A stretch of DNA of 60,669 nt from CAYSLC01 sp964431545 (GCA_964431545.1 CAYSLC010000006.1:1-60669); one strand, 5' to 3'; counted from the stretch's first letter, positions 17,289 to 26,386 are shown. Notes: generated from the letters alone by a model not told the origin. Translations and numbers: made by a program.

Positions 17289-18887
17289 TCATCGGCCGGC
17301 GGTCGATTCCGCTGGCCGGAAAGGGCGGATCCGGGGGCGGCGTTCTGGGAAACGGGCGACCGCGGCGCCGTCCTCCCCCGGAACCAACACGAGGCGGTGG
17401 GTGACGGCCCCGGGCACCTCCTCCGGGTGGTGGGTGACATAGAGGAGATCCGTCTCCGACTCGGATCCGATCCGGTCCACGATGTCGAGGATCTCTCGTC
17501 GGTTCCATGGATCGAGCCCCTGACAGGGTTCATCGAGGATCAGGATCTCCGGCGATTTGACCATCGACCGGGCCAGGAGCACCATCCGCTGCTCCCCCTG
17601 GGAGAGCCGGTCGAAGGGGCGGCCGGCCAGGTGCCCGACACCGAGTCGCTCCATCCATCGGGTGGCGGTCTCCCGCTGGATGGCGCCGGGCCCGCGGTAG
17701 AGGCCGATGGTATCGAAGAGGCCGGAGATCACCACCTCCAGGGCCGTCAGGTGCTTGCGGTACCGGAGCTGGAGTTCCGGAGAGATCATGCCGATCCGCT
17801 CCCGGATCTCCCAGATGCTCTCGCCGGTCCCGCGCCGCCTGCCGAACAGATGAACCTCGTTGGCGTAAGCCTGGGGATGATCCCCGGCGATCATGGCGAG
17901 CAGGGTGCTCTTGCCCGCCCCGTTGGGGCCCTGGATGGCCCAGTTCTCCCCCCGCCGCAGGGTCCAGGTCACCCCCCGCAGTACCGTCCGCCGGCCATAG
18001 GCCACGGAGACGTTCCTCATCACGATGACCGGCTCCGCCTGGGGATCGCTCTCGCCGCCATGGAACTCTTCCACCGGCGAGGTAAATGGGAAGCGCCGGA
18101 CCGGTGATTGCCGGGACACGCTCTGGAGCATTTCCCTCCGGGTGCCTTGGGCGACCACCCGGCAATCCTTCAGCCGAATGACATGGGAGACCGCATCGGG
18201 GATCTCCCCGATCCGATGGGTCACCAGGACGATCTGGGTTCCGGCAAACATCAGGTCCTCCAGGGAGTTCCGGAGGACGAACCGCCCCTGGGGATCGAGC
18301 CCCTCGAAGGGTTCGTCCAGCACCAGCAGCCGGGGGCGTCCGGCCAGGGCCTCCGCGATGAGGACCCGCTTGATCTCCCCCGTGGAGAGATGCCGCAGAC
18401 CCCGGTCCAGGAGCGGCCCGCGTACCAGGCGGCCGGCCGGTTCGGGGAGTACCCCCGTTTCGGGGTCGATGACACCGGCCTGAAGGAGGTGGTCCCGGAC
18501 GGTGGTGACGACGTCCACCGCCCCGCTGAAGTGGCGGGCGTCGTCCAGCCGTTCATCCCGTTCCAGGATGCGCCGGTGGCGCTCGAAGGAGACACACCCC
18601 ACCCGGACCGCGGCGGGATCGGATCCCCGGTCCACCCGTCCGACCACCACGGGGACCTCCCCGGTGAGGACCCGGACCAGGGTCGATTTGCCGGCCCCGT
18701 TCGGGCCGAGAACCGCCCACTGTTCCCCCTGCCGGATCTCCCATGACGTGCCCGTCAGCACATGCCGGTCCCGCAGCCGGACCGTGACGTTCTCCAGGCG
18801 AATGAGGGAATCCCCGTGAAGCGCCGGAAACGGACGGGCCGATCCGACGGTTTGACCGAATTCTGCTTTTCCGATACATTGTGGCAT
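17289..18887 (-). CDS. Tandem-ATPase ABC protein, ModF-like
   Basis: Two ABC ATPase domains in one soluble chain of about 532 residues, as in E. coli ModF. Domain 1 (about 25-245): Walker A LGPNGAGKSTL, signature LSTGEIKRVLIA, Walker B LLVLDEPFEGLDP. Domain 2 (about 280-500): Walker A QGPNGAGKSTL, signature LSQGEQRMVLLA, Walker B ILILDEPCQGLDP. No membrane segments occur. ModF's own role is poorly defined, so only the family is claimed. The start at 18887 is chosen because predicted transcription starts at about 18907, which excludes the longer frame. It heads the operon with dat and hutH. Confidence 0.85.
   Translation of the reverse strand: MPQCIGKAEFGQTVGSARPFPALHGDSLIRLENVTVRLRDRHVLTGTSWEIRQGEQWAVLGPNGAGKSTLVRVLTGEVPVVVGRVDRGSDPAAVRVGCVSFERHRRILERDERLDDARHFSGAVDVVTTVRDHLLQAGVIDPETGVLPEPAGRLVRGPLLDRGLRHLSTGEIKRVLIAEALAGRPRLLVLDEPFEGLDPQGRFVLRNSLEDLMFAGTQIVLVTHRIGEIPDAVSHVIRLKDCRVVAQGTRREMLQSVSRQSPVRRFPFTSPVEEFHGGESDPQAEPVIVMRNVSVAYGRRTVLRGVTWTLRRGENWAIQGPNGAGKSTLLAMIAGDHPQAYANEVHLFGRRRGTGESIWEIRERIGMISPELQLRYRKHLTALEVVISGLFDTIGLYRGPGAIQRETATRWMERLGVGHLAGRPFDRLSQGEQRMVLLARSMVKSPEILILDEPCQGLDPWNRREILDIVDRIGSESETDLLYVTHHPEEVPGAVTHRLVLVPGEDGAAVARFPERRPRIRPFRPAESTAGR
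18852..18880 (+). promoter_or_regulatory. Predicted promoter for the ABC exporter genes
   Basis: TTGACC (18852-18857), 17 bases, TACATT (18875-18880). Transcription would start near 18887, which favours the ATG at 18929 over the GTG at 18881 as the exporter start. Confidence 0.55.
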
Positions 18888-18913
18888 TTGTGTACCCGCT
18901 TTTCCAAAAGGCA

Positions 18914-18942
18914 TTTGTAACCGCTCCCATGACATCCGTCAA
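18914..18942 (-). promoter_or_regulatory. Predicted promoter for the ModF-like operon
   Basis: On the minus strand TTGACG (18942-18937), 17 bases, TACAAA (18919-18914). It faces the exporter promoter, so the two transcripts would overlap by about 20 bases. Confidence 0.55.
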
Positions 18943-20686
18943 TCTGATAAAGCCCTATTTTGCTGAAAACCGGTGGATCATCGCCCTGGGATTGCTCTGC
19001 CTGATCGCCGTCGACTTCTTCCAGCTCTTCATCCCCAGGATCATCAAGTGGGCCGTGGACGACATCACCACCCTGGACGTCGATGGCCGGACGCTTCTGG
19101 TCTACGCCCTCGAGATCGTCGCCCTGGCCCTGCTGATCGCCGCCTTCCGGTATGTCTGGCGCCGGTGCCTCATCGGTCTGTCCAGGGAGGTGGAAGAGGG
19201 GCTTCGGAACCGGCTCTTCGACCATGTCCAGGGGCTCGACGCCGGCTATTTCGACCGGGTCAAGTCCGGGGATCTCATGGCCCACGCCAGCAACGACCTC
19301 CACCACATCCGGATGGCCACGGGGATGGGGATGGTGGCCTTGACTGACAGTATAGTCCTGGGCACGGCGGCCATCGGTTTCATGGCCTACATCGATCTCC
19401 GACTCACCCTCCTGGTATTGATCCCCATGCCGCTGATCATCTTCTCCACCCGGTTCTTCGGCCGCCGGATGCACCGGCACTACCAGGAGGTCCAGGCCGC
19501 CTTCGCGGACCTGACCGAGGTGGTCCGGGAGCGATTGGCCGGGATCCGCATCATCAAGGCCTACAACCTGGAGGGAACCACGGTGGAAAAGCTGGAGGGT
19601 AACTCCCGGGATTACGTGGGGAAAAACCTCCGGCTGACGCGGATCACCGGTTCCTTCTTTCCGATGATGGTCTTCTACTCCAACCTGAGCCTGACCATCA
19701 TCCTCTATATCGGCGGCCGTCAGACCATCTTCGCCACCATTACGCCGGGGGACTTCGTCGCATTCATCAGCTACCTCGGCCTGTTGACCTGGCCCATGAT
19801 GGCCATGGGGTGGCTGACCAATCTGATTCAACGGGGCAAGGCCTCCCTGGACCGAATCGACGTCATCCTGAAGACCCGGCCCCGGATCACTTCGGACGAG
19901 ACCGCCCGGCCCGTGCGGAAACCCGAGGGAGAGATCGCCTTTCATGGGGTCCGGTTCCACTATGGGGAAGGGGAGAACCGGCGGGGGGAGGTTCCGGTCC
20001 TCGACGGCATCGATCTGGAGATTTCAAAGGGGGGGACCTTGGGCATCGTTGGACCGCCGGGCGGCGGAAAGACCACCCTGTTGAACCTGATCCCCCGGCT
20101 CTATGATGTCTCCAGGGGCGCGGTCACTCTCGACGGCGTCGATATCCGGAGCCTGCGGCTGGAGGATCTGAGAGGGCAGATCGCCTTCGTACCCCAGGAG
20201 CCCTTCCTCTTTGCCGGTACCATCCGGGAGAACATCACCTTCGGCCTCTCGGTGGCGGAGGAGCGGCTGACGGCGGCGGTCCGGGGAGCGGCCCTGGAGA
20301 AGACGATTCAGGACTTCCGGAAAGGGTACGAAACCCTGGTGGGGGAAAAGGGGGTGATCCTTTCCGGTGGACAGAAGCAGCGGATCGGTCTGGCCAGGGC
20401 CCTGTTGCGGGATGCCCCCATTCTGATCCTCGACGATCCCATCAGCCAGGTGGATACCGAGACGGGAAACCGGATCGTCGGCGCCCTGCGGGAGGCGGCC
20501 CGGGAGCGGACCACTCTGATCGTGTCCCACCGCTTGTCGGCCCTGCGCTTCGCGGATACCATCATCACCCTGGCGGAGGGCCGGGTCGTGGAATCCGGCG
20601 GCCATGACGCGCTGTTGGCGGCCGACGGGTATTATGCCCGGACCTTCCGGATGCAGGAGCTGGAAGAGGAGATGAATGAAAGCTGA
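18929..20686 (+). CDS. ABC exporter half-transporter, subunit A (degenerate Walker B)
   Basis: A 585-residue multidrug/lipid-type ABC half-transporter: about six transmembrane helices in residues 15-300, then an ATPase domain. Walker A is GPPGGGKTTLL, the signature is a canonical LSGGQKQRIGLARAL, and the H-loop is SHRL. Walker B ends ILILDDPISQVD, so the catalytic Glu is replaced by Asp. This matches the degenerate-site subunit of heterodimeric exporters such as TM287/288 or BmrCD. The next gene supplies the partner and overlaps by 11 bases. The cargo cannot be inferred. Confidence 0.9.
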   Translation: MTSVNLIKPYFAENRWIIALGLLCLIAVDFFQLFIPRIIKWAVDDITTLDVDGRTLLVYALEIVALALLIAAFRYVWRRCLIGLSREVEEGLRNRLFDHVQGLDAGYFDRVKSGDLMAHASNDLHHIRMATGMGMVALTDSIVLGTAAIGFMAYIDLRLTLLVLIPMPLIIFSTRFFGRRMHRHYQEVQAAFADLTEVVRERLAGIRIIKAYNLEGTTVEKLEGNSRDYVGKNLRLTRITGSFFPMMVFYSNLSLTIILYIGGRQTIFATITPGDFVAFISYLGLLTWPMMAMGWLTNLIQRGKASLDRIDVILKTRPRITSDETARPVRKPEGEIAFHGVRFHYGEGENRRGEVPVLDGIDLEISKGGTLGIVGPPGGGKTTLLNLIPRLYDVSRGAVTLDGVDIRSLRLEDLRGQIAFVPQEPFLFAGTIRENITFGLSVAEERLTAAVRGAALEKTIQDFRKGYETLVGEKGVILSGGQKQRIGLARALLRDAPILILDDPISQVDTETGNRIVGALREAARERTTLIVSHRLSALRFADTIITLAEGRVVESGGHDALLAADGYYARTFRMQELEEEMNES

Positions 20687-22673
20687 TTTCGGCTACGCCG
20701 AAGAGGAGAAGCTGGGTAAGCCGTATGACCTGAAGCTCTTGGGCAGGCTCTACCCCTTTGCCAGGCCCCATCGGAAATTCTTCCTTCTGGCCGTGGTAAT
20801 GGTGATGGCCATCACGGTCCTGGAACTGGTCATCCCCTATATCACCAAATTGGCGGTGGATCGGTACATCGTGCCCCAGACCGTCGGGCACCGGGCGGAG
20901 CCCGAAGGGGAACGCCGGGACACGGCCCGGTTTCTCACCGTGGACATGGGCCGTCGGGAAGCGGCGGAGATCGTCCGAAAGTATCCGGAACACTTTGAAA
21001 TCGAGGAGGAGACGGCCCGGATCCCCTACACCGAACTGGCGAAACTGGACCGGCGGGACCTCTCCCGTCTGCGAAGCGGAGATCTGTCGGGGATCGCAAG
21101 GCTGGCGCTGTTCCTCCTGGCGGTCATCGCCCTGAGCTTCATCTTCAATTTCATCCAGGTGATGTTGATGGAGTACGCCGGGCAGATGCTCATGCACGAT
21201 CTGCGGATGAAGCTCTATTCCCATATCCAAAGCCTTCCGGTCTCCTTCTTCAATCGGAACCCGGTGGGGCGGCTGGTCACGCGGGTCACCAACGACATCC
21301 AGAACATGTATGAACTGTTCACGTCGGTGCTCACCTTCATATTCAAGGATTTCTTTCTCCTGTTGGGAATCGCCGTTCTGCTCATGGGGATCGACCTGAA
21401 ACTGGCCCTGGTCTCGTTTTCGGTCCTTCCTTTCGTGCTCTGGGCCTCCTTCATCTTCGCCGACCGGGCCCGGGAGGCGTTTCGGATCCTTCGCGTCAAG
21501 GCGGCGGAACTCAATACCCGGTTTTCAGAGACCATCGGCGGCATCAAGGTCCTTCAGCTCTTCCGGCAGGAGGGAAACAACTACGAGCGGTTTCGACGGG
21601 TGAACCATGAGAACTATCAGGCCGGCATGCGCCAGATTCAGGTTTTCGCCGTCTTCATGCCGATCATAGAGCTTCTGGCGTCGGTGGCCATTGCCATCGT
21701 GATCTACTTCGGCGGGCGCGGGGTTCTTTCCCGAAGCATCAGCCTGGGGGATCTGGTGGCGTTCATCTCCTACATGAGGATGTTTTTCCGGCCCATCCGG
21801 GATCTTGCGGAGAAATACAACATCATGCAGAACGCCATGGCCTCCGCCGAGCGGATCTTTCTGATCTTCGACACGCCCGGGGCGATTCGGGAAGGTTCGG
21901 CGGAGACCCCCGACCCGGCCTTTTTCGAGAAGATCCGTACCGTCTCTTTCGAAAATGTTCGGTTCGGATACACGGAAGGGGAGATGGTCCTGAACGAGGT
22001 CTCCTTCCAGGTCCCCGCCGGGAGCGCGGTGGCCGTGGTGGGCCCCACGGGGGCCGGAAAGACCTCCCTCATCAACCTGCTCCTCCGGTTTCACGACCCT
22101 TGCGGGGGGTCCGTGAAGATCAACGGCCGGGACGTGCGGGAGTGGCCCCTCCACCAGCTCCGGTCCAAGATGGCCCTGGTGACGCAGGACCCCTATCTGT
22201 TCTCCGGCACGGTACGGGAGAATATCTTCCAGGGCATGGAGAACCCCTCGGACCGGCAAATCGAGGCGGTGTTGGCGGCGTCCAACTGTGCCTCCTTTTT
22301 GGACCGGCTGCCCGAGGGGCTCTCCACGGTGCTCACCGAAGGGGGCGGGGCCATTTCCAGCGGAGAGCGGCAGTTGCTGTCCATCGCCCGCGCCTTCGCC
22401 CGGGATCCGGACCTGATCATCCTCGATGAGGCCACCTCCTACATCGATTCCCAGACCGAGGCCCGGATTCAGGAGGCTTTGTGGAATTTGATGAGAGACC
22501 GGACCGCCATCCTGGTGGCCCATCGCCTCAGTACGGCCAGGGGTGCCGGGCGGATCCTGGTGCTCCATCGGGGGAGGATCATCGAATCCGGGGACCATGA
22601 GAGCCTCATGAACCGGCAGGGGTTCTATTTCCGACTGAATCAGCTTCAGATCCAAAATCCGGCCGTCGGGTAG
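20676..22673 (+). CDS. ABC exporter half-transporter, subunit B (catalytic Walker B)
   Basis: A 665-residue partner of the preceding subunit. Residues about 65-140 form a charged insertion between the first two membrane helices, as in BmrD-like subunits. The ATPase domain has Walker A GPTGAGKTSL, Walker B LIILDEATSYID with the catalytic Glu, and H-loop AHRLS. Its signature is altered to ISSGERQLLS instead of LSGGQ. Each subunit is thus defective where the other is intact, giving one active and one degenerate ATP site in the heterodimer. Confidence 0.92.
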   Translation: MKADFGYAEEEKLGKPYDLKLLGRLYPFARPHRKFFLLAVVMVMAITVLELVIPYITKLAVDRYIVPQTVGHRAEPEGERRDTARFLTVDMGRREAAEIVRKYPEHFEIEEETARIPYTELAKLDRRDLSRLRSGDLSGIARLALFLLAVIALSFIFNFIQVMLMEYAGQMLMHDLRMKLYSHIQSLPVSFFNRNPVGRLVTRVTNDIQNMYELFTSVLTFIFKDFFLLLGIAVLLMGIDLKLALVSFSVLPFVLWASFIFADRAREAFRILRVKAAELNTRFSETIGGIKVLQLFRQEGNNYERFRRVNHENYQAGMRQIQVFAVFMPIIELLASVAIAIVIYFGGRGVLSRSISLGDLVAFISYMRMFFRPIRDLAEKYNIMQNAMASAERIFLIFDTPGAIREGSAETPDPAFFEKIRTVSFENVRFGYTEGEMVLNEVSFQVPAGSAVAVVGPTGAGKTSLINLLLRFHDPCGGSVKINGRDVREWPLHQLRSKMALVTQDPYLFSGTVRENIFQGMENPSDRQIEAVLAASNCASFLDRLPEGLSTVLTEGGGAISSGERQLLSIARAFARDPDLIILDEATSYIDSQTEARIQEALWNLMRDRTAILVAHRLSTARGAGRILVLHRGRIIESGDHESLMNRQGFYFRLNQLQIQNPAVG

Positions 22674-22777
22674 GGATACGGTAGCGATATCTCTTGATTA
22701 TAGAGCGTGAACATGGTAAGGAAAGTCCCTTGTCAACGTTGAGGAGGCGATTCATCAGGTGAACGAAGATCACCGAT

Positions 22778-22808
22778 TTTTGGTAATTCATCGTTTTGGT
22801 AATTCATC
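22778..22808 (+). repeat. Two-copy 16-base tandem repeat in the fhs leader
   Basis: TTTTGGTAATTCATC occurs at 22778-22792 and again at 22794-22808 with one base between, in AT-rich sequence 31 bases before fhs. It may be an operator-like direct repeat or simple slippage. Confidence 0.7.
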
Positions 22809-22838
22809 AACCCCAATCAAACAAAGGAGAGTGCACCG

Positions 22839-24602
22839 ATGGCTTATGATGCGACGAAGATGGCGGATTGGCAGATTTCCGAAGCTGCCGAAGAGAACAT
22901 GCCCACCCCGGATGAGTGGCAGGAGAAGCTCGGCCTGACCAAAGAGGAGATGCTCCCCATGGGGCGTCTGGCCAAAGTCGACTTTCTCAAGGTGATCGAT
23001 CGCCTGAAGGACAGGCCGGACGGGAAGTACATCGAGGTGACCGCCATCACCCCCACCCCCCTGGGCGAGGGCAAGAGCACCACATCCTGCGGTCTGATGG
23101 AAGGTCTCGGCAAGCGCGGCGTCAACGTCGGCGGCGCCCTGCGCCAGCCCTCGGGCGGCCCCACCATGAACGTCAAGGGGACGGCGGCCGGCGGCGGCAA
23201 CTCCCTGCTGATCCCCATGACCGAGTTTTCCCTGGGCCTCACCGGCGACATCAACGACATCATGAACGCCCACAACCTGGCCATGGTGGCGCTGACCGCC
23301 CGGATGCAGCACGAGCGGAACTACAATGACGAGCAGCTCGCCCGGCTGACCAAGATGCGCCGGCTCGACGTCGATCCCACCCGGGTGGAGATGGGGTGGA
23401 TCATCGACTTCTGCGCCCAGGCCCTGCGCAACATCGTCATCGGCCTCGGCGGCCGGTATGACGGCTTCACCATGCAGTCGAGGTTCGGCATCGCCGTGGG
23501 ATCCGAGCTGATGGCCATTCTGGCCGTGGCCACCGACCTGGCCGACCTCAAGGACCGGATCAACAAGATCACCGTGGCCTTCGACAAGAGCGGCAAGGCG
23601 ATCACCTGCGGGGACCTGGAGGTGGGCAACGCCATGACCGCCTTCATGCGCAACACCATCAACCCCACCCTGATGTGCACCGCCGAGTACAACCCCTGCT
23701 TCGTCCACGCCGGACCCTTCGCCAACATCGCCGTGGGCCAGTCCTCCATCATCGCCGACCGGATCGGCCTCAAGATGTTCGACTACCACGTGACCGAGTC
23801 CGGGTTCGCGGCCGACATCGGCTTCGAGAAGTTCTGGAACGTGAAATGCCGGTTCAGCGGCCTCAAGCCCCACGTCTCCGTCCTCACCTCCACCATCCGG
23901 GCCCTCAAGATGCACGGCGGCGGCCCCAAGGTGGTTGCCGGCAAGGATCTGCCCGCCGAGTACAAGGAGGAGAACCTGGAGTTGGTGGAGAAGGGCTGCG
24001 AGAACATGGTCCATATGATCAACGTGATCCGCAAGTCCGGCATCAACCCGGTGGTCTGCATCAACCGCTTCTACACCGACACGGACGCCGAGTGCAACGT
24101 CGTCCGGAAGGCCGCCGAGGCCGCCGGGGCCCGCTGCGCCGAGTCGAAGCACTGGGAGAAGGGCGGAGACGGCGCCCTGGAGTTCGCCGATGCGGTGATC
24201 GACGCCTGTAACGACACGGTCGACTTCGACTTCCTCTATCCGCTCGATATGAAGCTGCGCGACCGGGTTGAAATCATCGCCAAGGAGGTCTACGGCGCCG
24301 ACGGCGTCGACTGGCAGGCCGACGCCGAGGCCAAGGCCCAGATGCTGGAGAATGATCCCTACTACGCGGACTTCGCCACCATGATGGTCAAGACCCACCT
24401 GAGCCTCTCTCACGACCCGGTCAAGAAGGGCGTGCCCAAGGGCTGGCGGCTGCCGATCCGCGACGTGCTCATCTATTCGGGAGCCAAGTTCCTCTGCCCC
24501 TGCGCCGGAACCATCTCCCTGATGCCCGGAACCTCTTCCAACCCGGCCTTCCGCCGCATCGACGTGAACACCGAGACCGGAAAGGTCACCGGCCTGTTCT
24601 AG
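22839..24602 (+). CDS. fhs: Formate-tetrahydrofolate ligase
   Basis: ATP-dependent activation of formate to 10-formyl-tetrahydrofolate, the entry of the methyl branch of the Wood-Ljungdahl pathway, also run in reverse by complete-oxidising sulfate reducers. The 587-residue protein has the P-loop ITPTPLGEGKSTTS (about 69-82), RQPSGGPTMNVKGTAAGGG, and the C-terminal GTISLMPGTSSNPAFRRIDV. Codon use is markedly more biased to GGC, GCC, ATC, AAG and CTG than in neighbouring genes, suggesting high expression. The start has AAAGGAG eight bases upstream. It is monocistronic, closed by a strong terminator. Confidence 0.97.
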   Translation: MAYDATKMADWQISEAAEENMPTPDEWQEKLGLTKEEMLPMGRLAKVDFLKVIDRLKDRPDGKYIEVTAITPTPLGEGKSTTSCGLMEGLGKRGVNVGGALRQPSGGPTMNVKGTAAGGGNSLLIPMTEFSLGLTGDINDIMNAHNLAMVALTARMQHERNYNDEQLARLTKMRRLDVDPTRVEMGWIIDFCAQALRNIVIGLGGRYDGFTMQSRFGIAVGSELMAILAVATDLADLKDRINKITVAFDKSGKAITCGDLEVGNAMTAFMRNTINPTLMCTAEYNPCFVHAGPFANIAVGQSSIIADRIGLKMFDYHVTESGFAADIGFEKFWNVKCRFSGLKPHVSVLTSTIRALKMHGGGPKVVAGKDLPAEYKEENLELVEKGCENMVHMINVIRKSGINPVVCINRFYTDTDAECNVVRKAAEAAGARCAESKHWEKGGDGALEFADAVIDACNDTVDFDFLYPLDMKLRDRVEIIAKEVYGADGVDWQADAEAKAQMLENDPYYADFATMMVKTHLSLSHDPVKKGVPKGWRLPIRDVLIYSGAKFLCPCAGTISLMPGTSSNPAFRRIDVNTETGKVTGLF

Positions 24603-24661
24603 TATCCACCGCCATTTTATGCCGGGTCCCGCGGGGGCCCGGCACGTGGACCCGCAAAAGA

Positions 24662-24698
24662 AAAACGCCCGGGAAGTGAAAACCTTCCCGGGCGTTTT
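24662..24698. terminator. Bidirectional terminator between fhs and speB
   Basis: A 15-base perfect stem, AAAACGCCCGGGAAG (24662-24676) with CTTCCCGGGCGTTTT (24684-24698), loop of seven. With A-runs on one side and T-runs on the other it can stop both fhs (+) and speB (-) transcripts. Confidence 0.9.
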
Positions 24699-24722
24699 GC
24701 GTCTCGGGGGGAGGATCCCCGG

Positions 24723-25604
24723 TCATCCTCTGGCCCAGCAATGGACGAAGATCTTGGCGGCGATCTTGGCCGCCGTGTACTCGGAGACCTGGGTGCCCGG
24801 AAGTTTGACCAGCTCCACGATGTCGGCCCCCACCACCCGGCGCCGACGGCCGAGGATCCGGATGATCGATACCAGTTGCCGGTAGGTGAGCCCGCCGGGT
24901 TCCGGAGTTCCCGTCCCCGGAAGGACGGAGGGGTCGAGTCCGTCCAGATCGATGGACAAGTAGACCCTTTCCGGCAGCCGCTCGACGGTCTTCTCCATCC
25001 AGTCCTCGCCCACCGGCTCGATCGAATGGGCGAAAACCGGTTTCAGATCTCTTTTACGGACAAAGGCAAGTTCTTCGGTTGATAAAGCCCGGATCCCCAC
25101 CTGGACCACGGGAAGTCCCAGGTCCTCCACCACCCGCCGCATGACGCAGGCGTGATTGTACCGGCTGCCGTTCCACTCCTCTCGGAGGTCGAGGTGGGCG
25201 TCGACCTGGAGCACCCCCAGCCCGGGAAACCGTTCGGCCATGGCCGTGATGGGACCGATGGAGACGGCATGGTCCCCGCCGATGGTCAAAAGTCGTTTTC
25301 CCTGGTCGAGGATCCCGCCGGCGGCAGCCCTCATCTCCGCCACCGCCTTCCCAGGATCCGCCGTATCGGGGGCCATCGGTTCGGTGGTGTGGATCACCAG
25401 GCCGGCCCAGTCGATTTCGGTCTCCTCGTCCAGTCGTTCCAGTTGCTCCGATGCCCGGAGCAGATGGATCGGACCCTCGGCGCTGCCGGCCCCGTAGGAG
25501 GGGGCTTGTTCATAGAGGATCGGCAGCACCACGATCCGGGCCGCCGCAAGGGGGGGATTGGGAAACTCGTATCCGCCGAAGTGGGGGAAGCCCGTCGAGA
25601 TCAA
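24723..25604 (-). CDS. speB: Agmatinase / ureohydrolase
   Basis: Mn-dependent hydrolase that splits agmatine to putrescine and urea. The 293-residue protein has the ureohydrolase metal motifs: TIGGDHAVSIG, QVDAHLDLRE (with Leu where Thr or Ser is more common) and SIDLDGLDPSVLPGTGTPEPGG. It directly follows a pyruvoyl arginine decarboxylase gene, which makes agmatine the likely substrate rather than arginine or guanidinobutyrate. Confidence 0.92.
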   Translation of the reverse strand: MISTGFPHFGGYEFPNPPLAAARIVVLPILYEQAPSYGAGSAEGPIHLLRASEQLERLDEETEIDWAGLVIHTTEPMAPDTADPGKAVAEMRAAAGGILDQGKRLLTIGGDHAVSIGPITAMAERFPGLGVLQVDAHLDLREEWNGSRYNHACVMRRVVEDLGLPVVQVGIRALSTEELAFVRKRDLKPVFAHSIEPVGEDWMEKTVERLPERVYLSIDLDGLDPSVLPGTGTPEPGGLTYRQLVSIIRILGRRRRVVGADIVELVKLPGTQVSEYTAAKIAAKIFVHCWARG

Positions 25605-25620
25605 GGCCGGACCGGTCGAG

Positions 25621-26166
25621 CTACTTGACGAAGACCGCGGCCGCGATCACGGTGGTCCACAGGTTCCCTTCGGCCCCCAGGGCCGCCTGGCTGATGTGCT
25701 GGGACTCAACGATCTTCCCCGACATCTGGTAGACCTGACGGCGTTCGTCGTAGTCCTTCTCGGGGTTGAATTCGATTCCGAGGGTGTTGGCCAGCATGGA
25801 GGCGGCGAGATCCTCGGCGTACTCCCCGGCTTCGATCTCCGTCTGGCCGAAGCCGTGGTGTTCGGACAGATAGCCGTACCGCGCGTTTTCCGAGGGGAGT
25901 GCCAGACCGATGCTCGCCACGAGGCGCCTTCCGGGCTCTTTGCTCTGTTCCTTGGCCATGACGCAGTGGGTGATCTCCCCTGGTTCGAGCTTGGAGAGGC
26001 CCTCCTCGATGGAGATGATTCTGCAATGGGGGGGGAAGATGGAGGAGACCGTCACCAGGTTGAAGTGGGCGATCCCCGCATCCCGCAACGCATATTCGAA
26101 GGAGGAGAGGCGCTCTTTGTTGTTGCCGAATCCCTTAACGAAAAACATATATCTGGGTACATACAT
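25621..26166 (-). CDS. pdaD: Pyruvoyl-dependent arginine decarboxylase
   Basis: Decarboxylates arginine to agmatine with a pyruvoyl group made by self-cleavage of the proenzyme. The 181-residue length fits PdaD. The cleavage site is the Ser-Ser pair in NLVTVSSIFPP (residues 41-42), giving a short beta chain and an alpha chain starting with pyruvoyl. Also seen are GEITHCVMAKEQS and HHGFGQTEIEAGEYAEDLA. speB starts 16 bases downstream, so the pair converts arginine to putrescine. Confidence 0.93.
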   Translation of the reverse strand: MYVPRYMFFVKGFGNNKERLSSFEYALRDAGIAHFNLVTVSSIFPPHCRIISIEEGLSKLEPGEITHCVMAKEQSKEPGRRLVASIGLALPSENARYGYLSEHHGFGQTEIEAGEYAEDLAASMLANTLGIEFNPEKDYDERRQVYQMSGKIVESQHISQAALGAEGNLWTTVIAAAVFVK

Positions 26167-26243
26167 GGGGGTCTCCTGTTCCGATGGGTCTGGGCGAACC
26201 GCATGGGCGGAACGGTTTCGCTCCGCCGGAATAACTTCTTTAA

Positions 26244-26271
26244 ATTAATAAAAAACCGGTCGGATTGTCAA
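26244..26271 (-). promoter_or_regulatory. Predicted promoter for pdaD-speB
   Basis: Minus-strand TTGACA (26271-26266), a 16-base spacer and ATTAAT (26249-26244), in the only AT-rich stretch of a 220-base gap. The rest of the gap (26272-26386) holds no recognisable element. Confidence 0.5.
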
Positions 26272-26386
26272 CCTCTATGCCGTCCGAAAAAAGACGGCTC
26301 CCCCCTCGATTCCGGCCGGCCGGGAGCCGCCGCGCCCCGCCTGGAGTTTTCCCGGAAAAGAGGTTCGTGAGGATAGTTTTCCTTTT

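Noticed and set aside
22674..22838. A tetrahydrofolate riboswitch upstream of fhs
   Set aside because: I could not find the conserved core or a pseudoknot-compatible fold; only a tandem repeat is seen.
22788..24413. A 541-codon minus-strand frame opposite fhs
   Set aside because: Shadow of the strongly codon-biased fhs gene; the protein is low-complexity (repeated Gly, Val, Asp, His) and has no plausible start signal.
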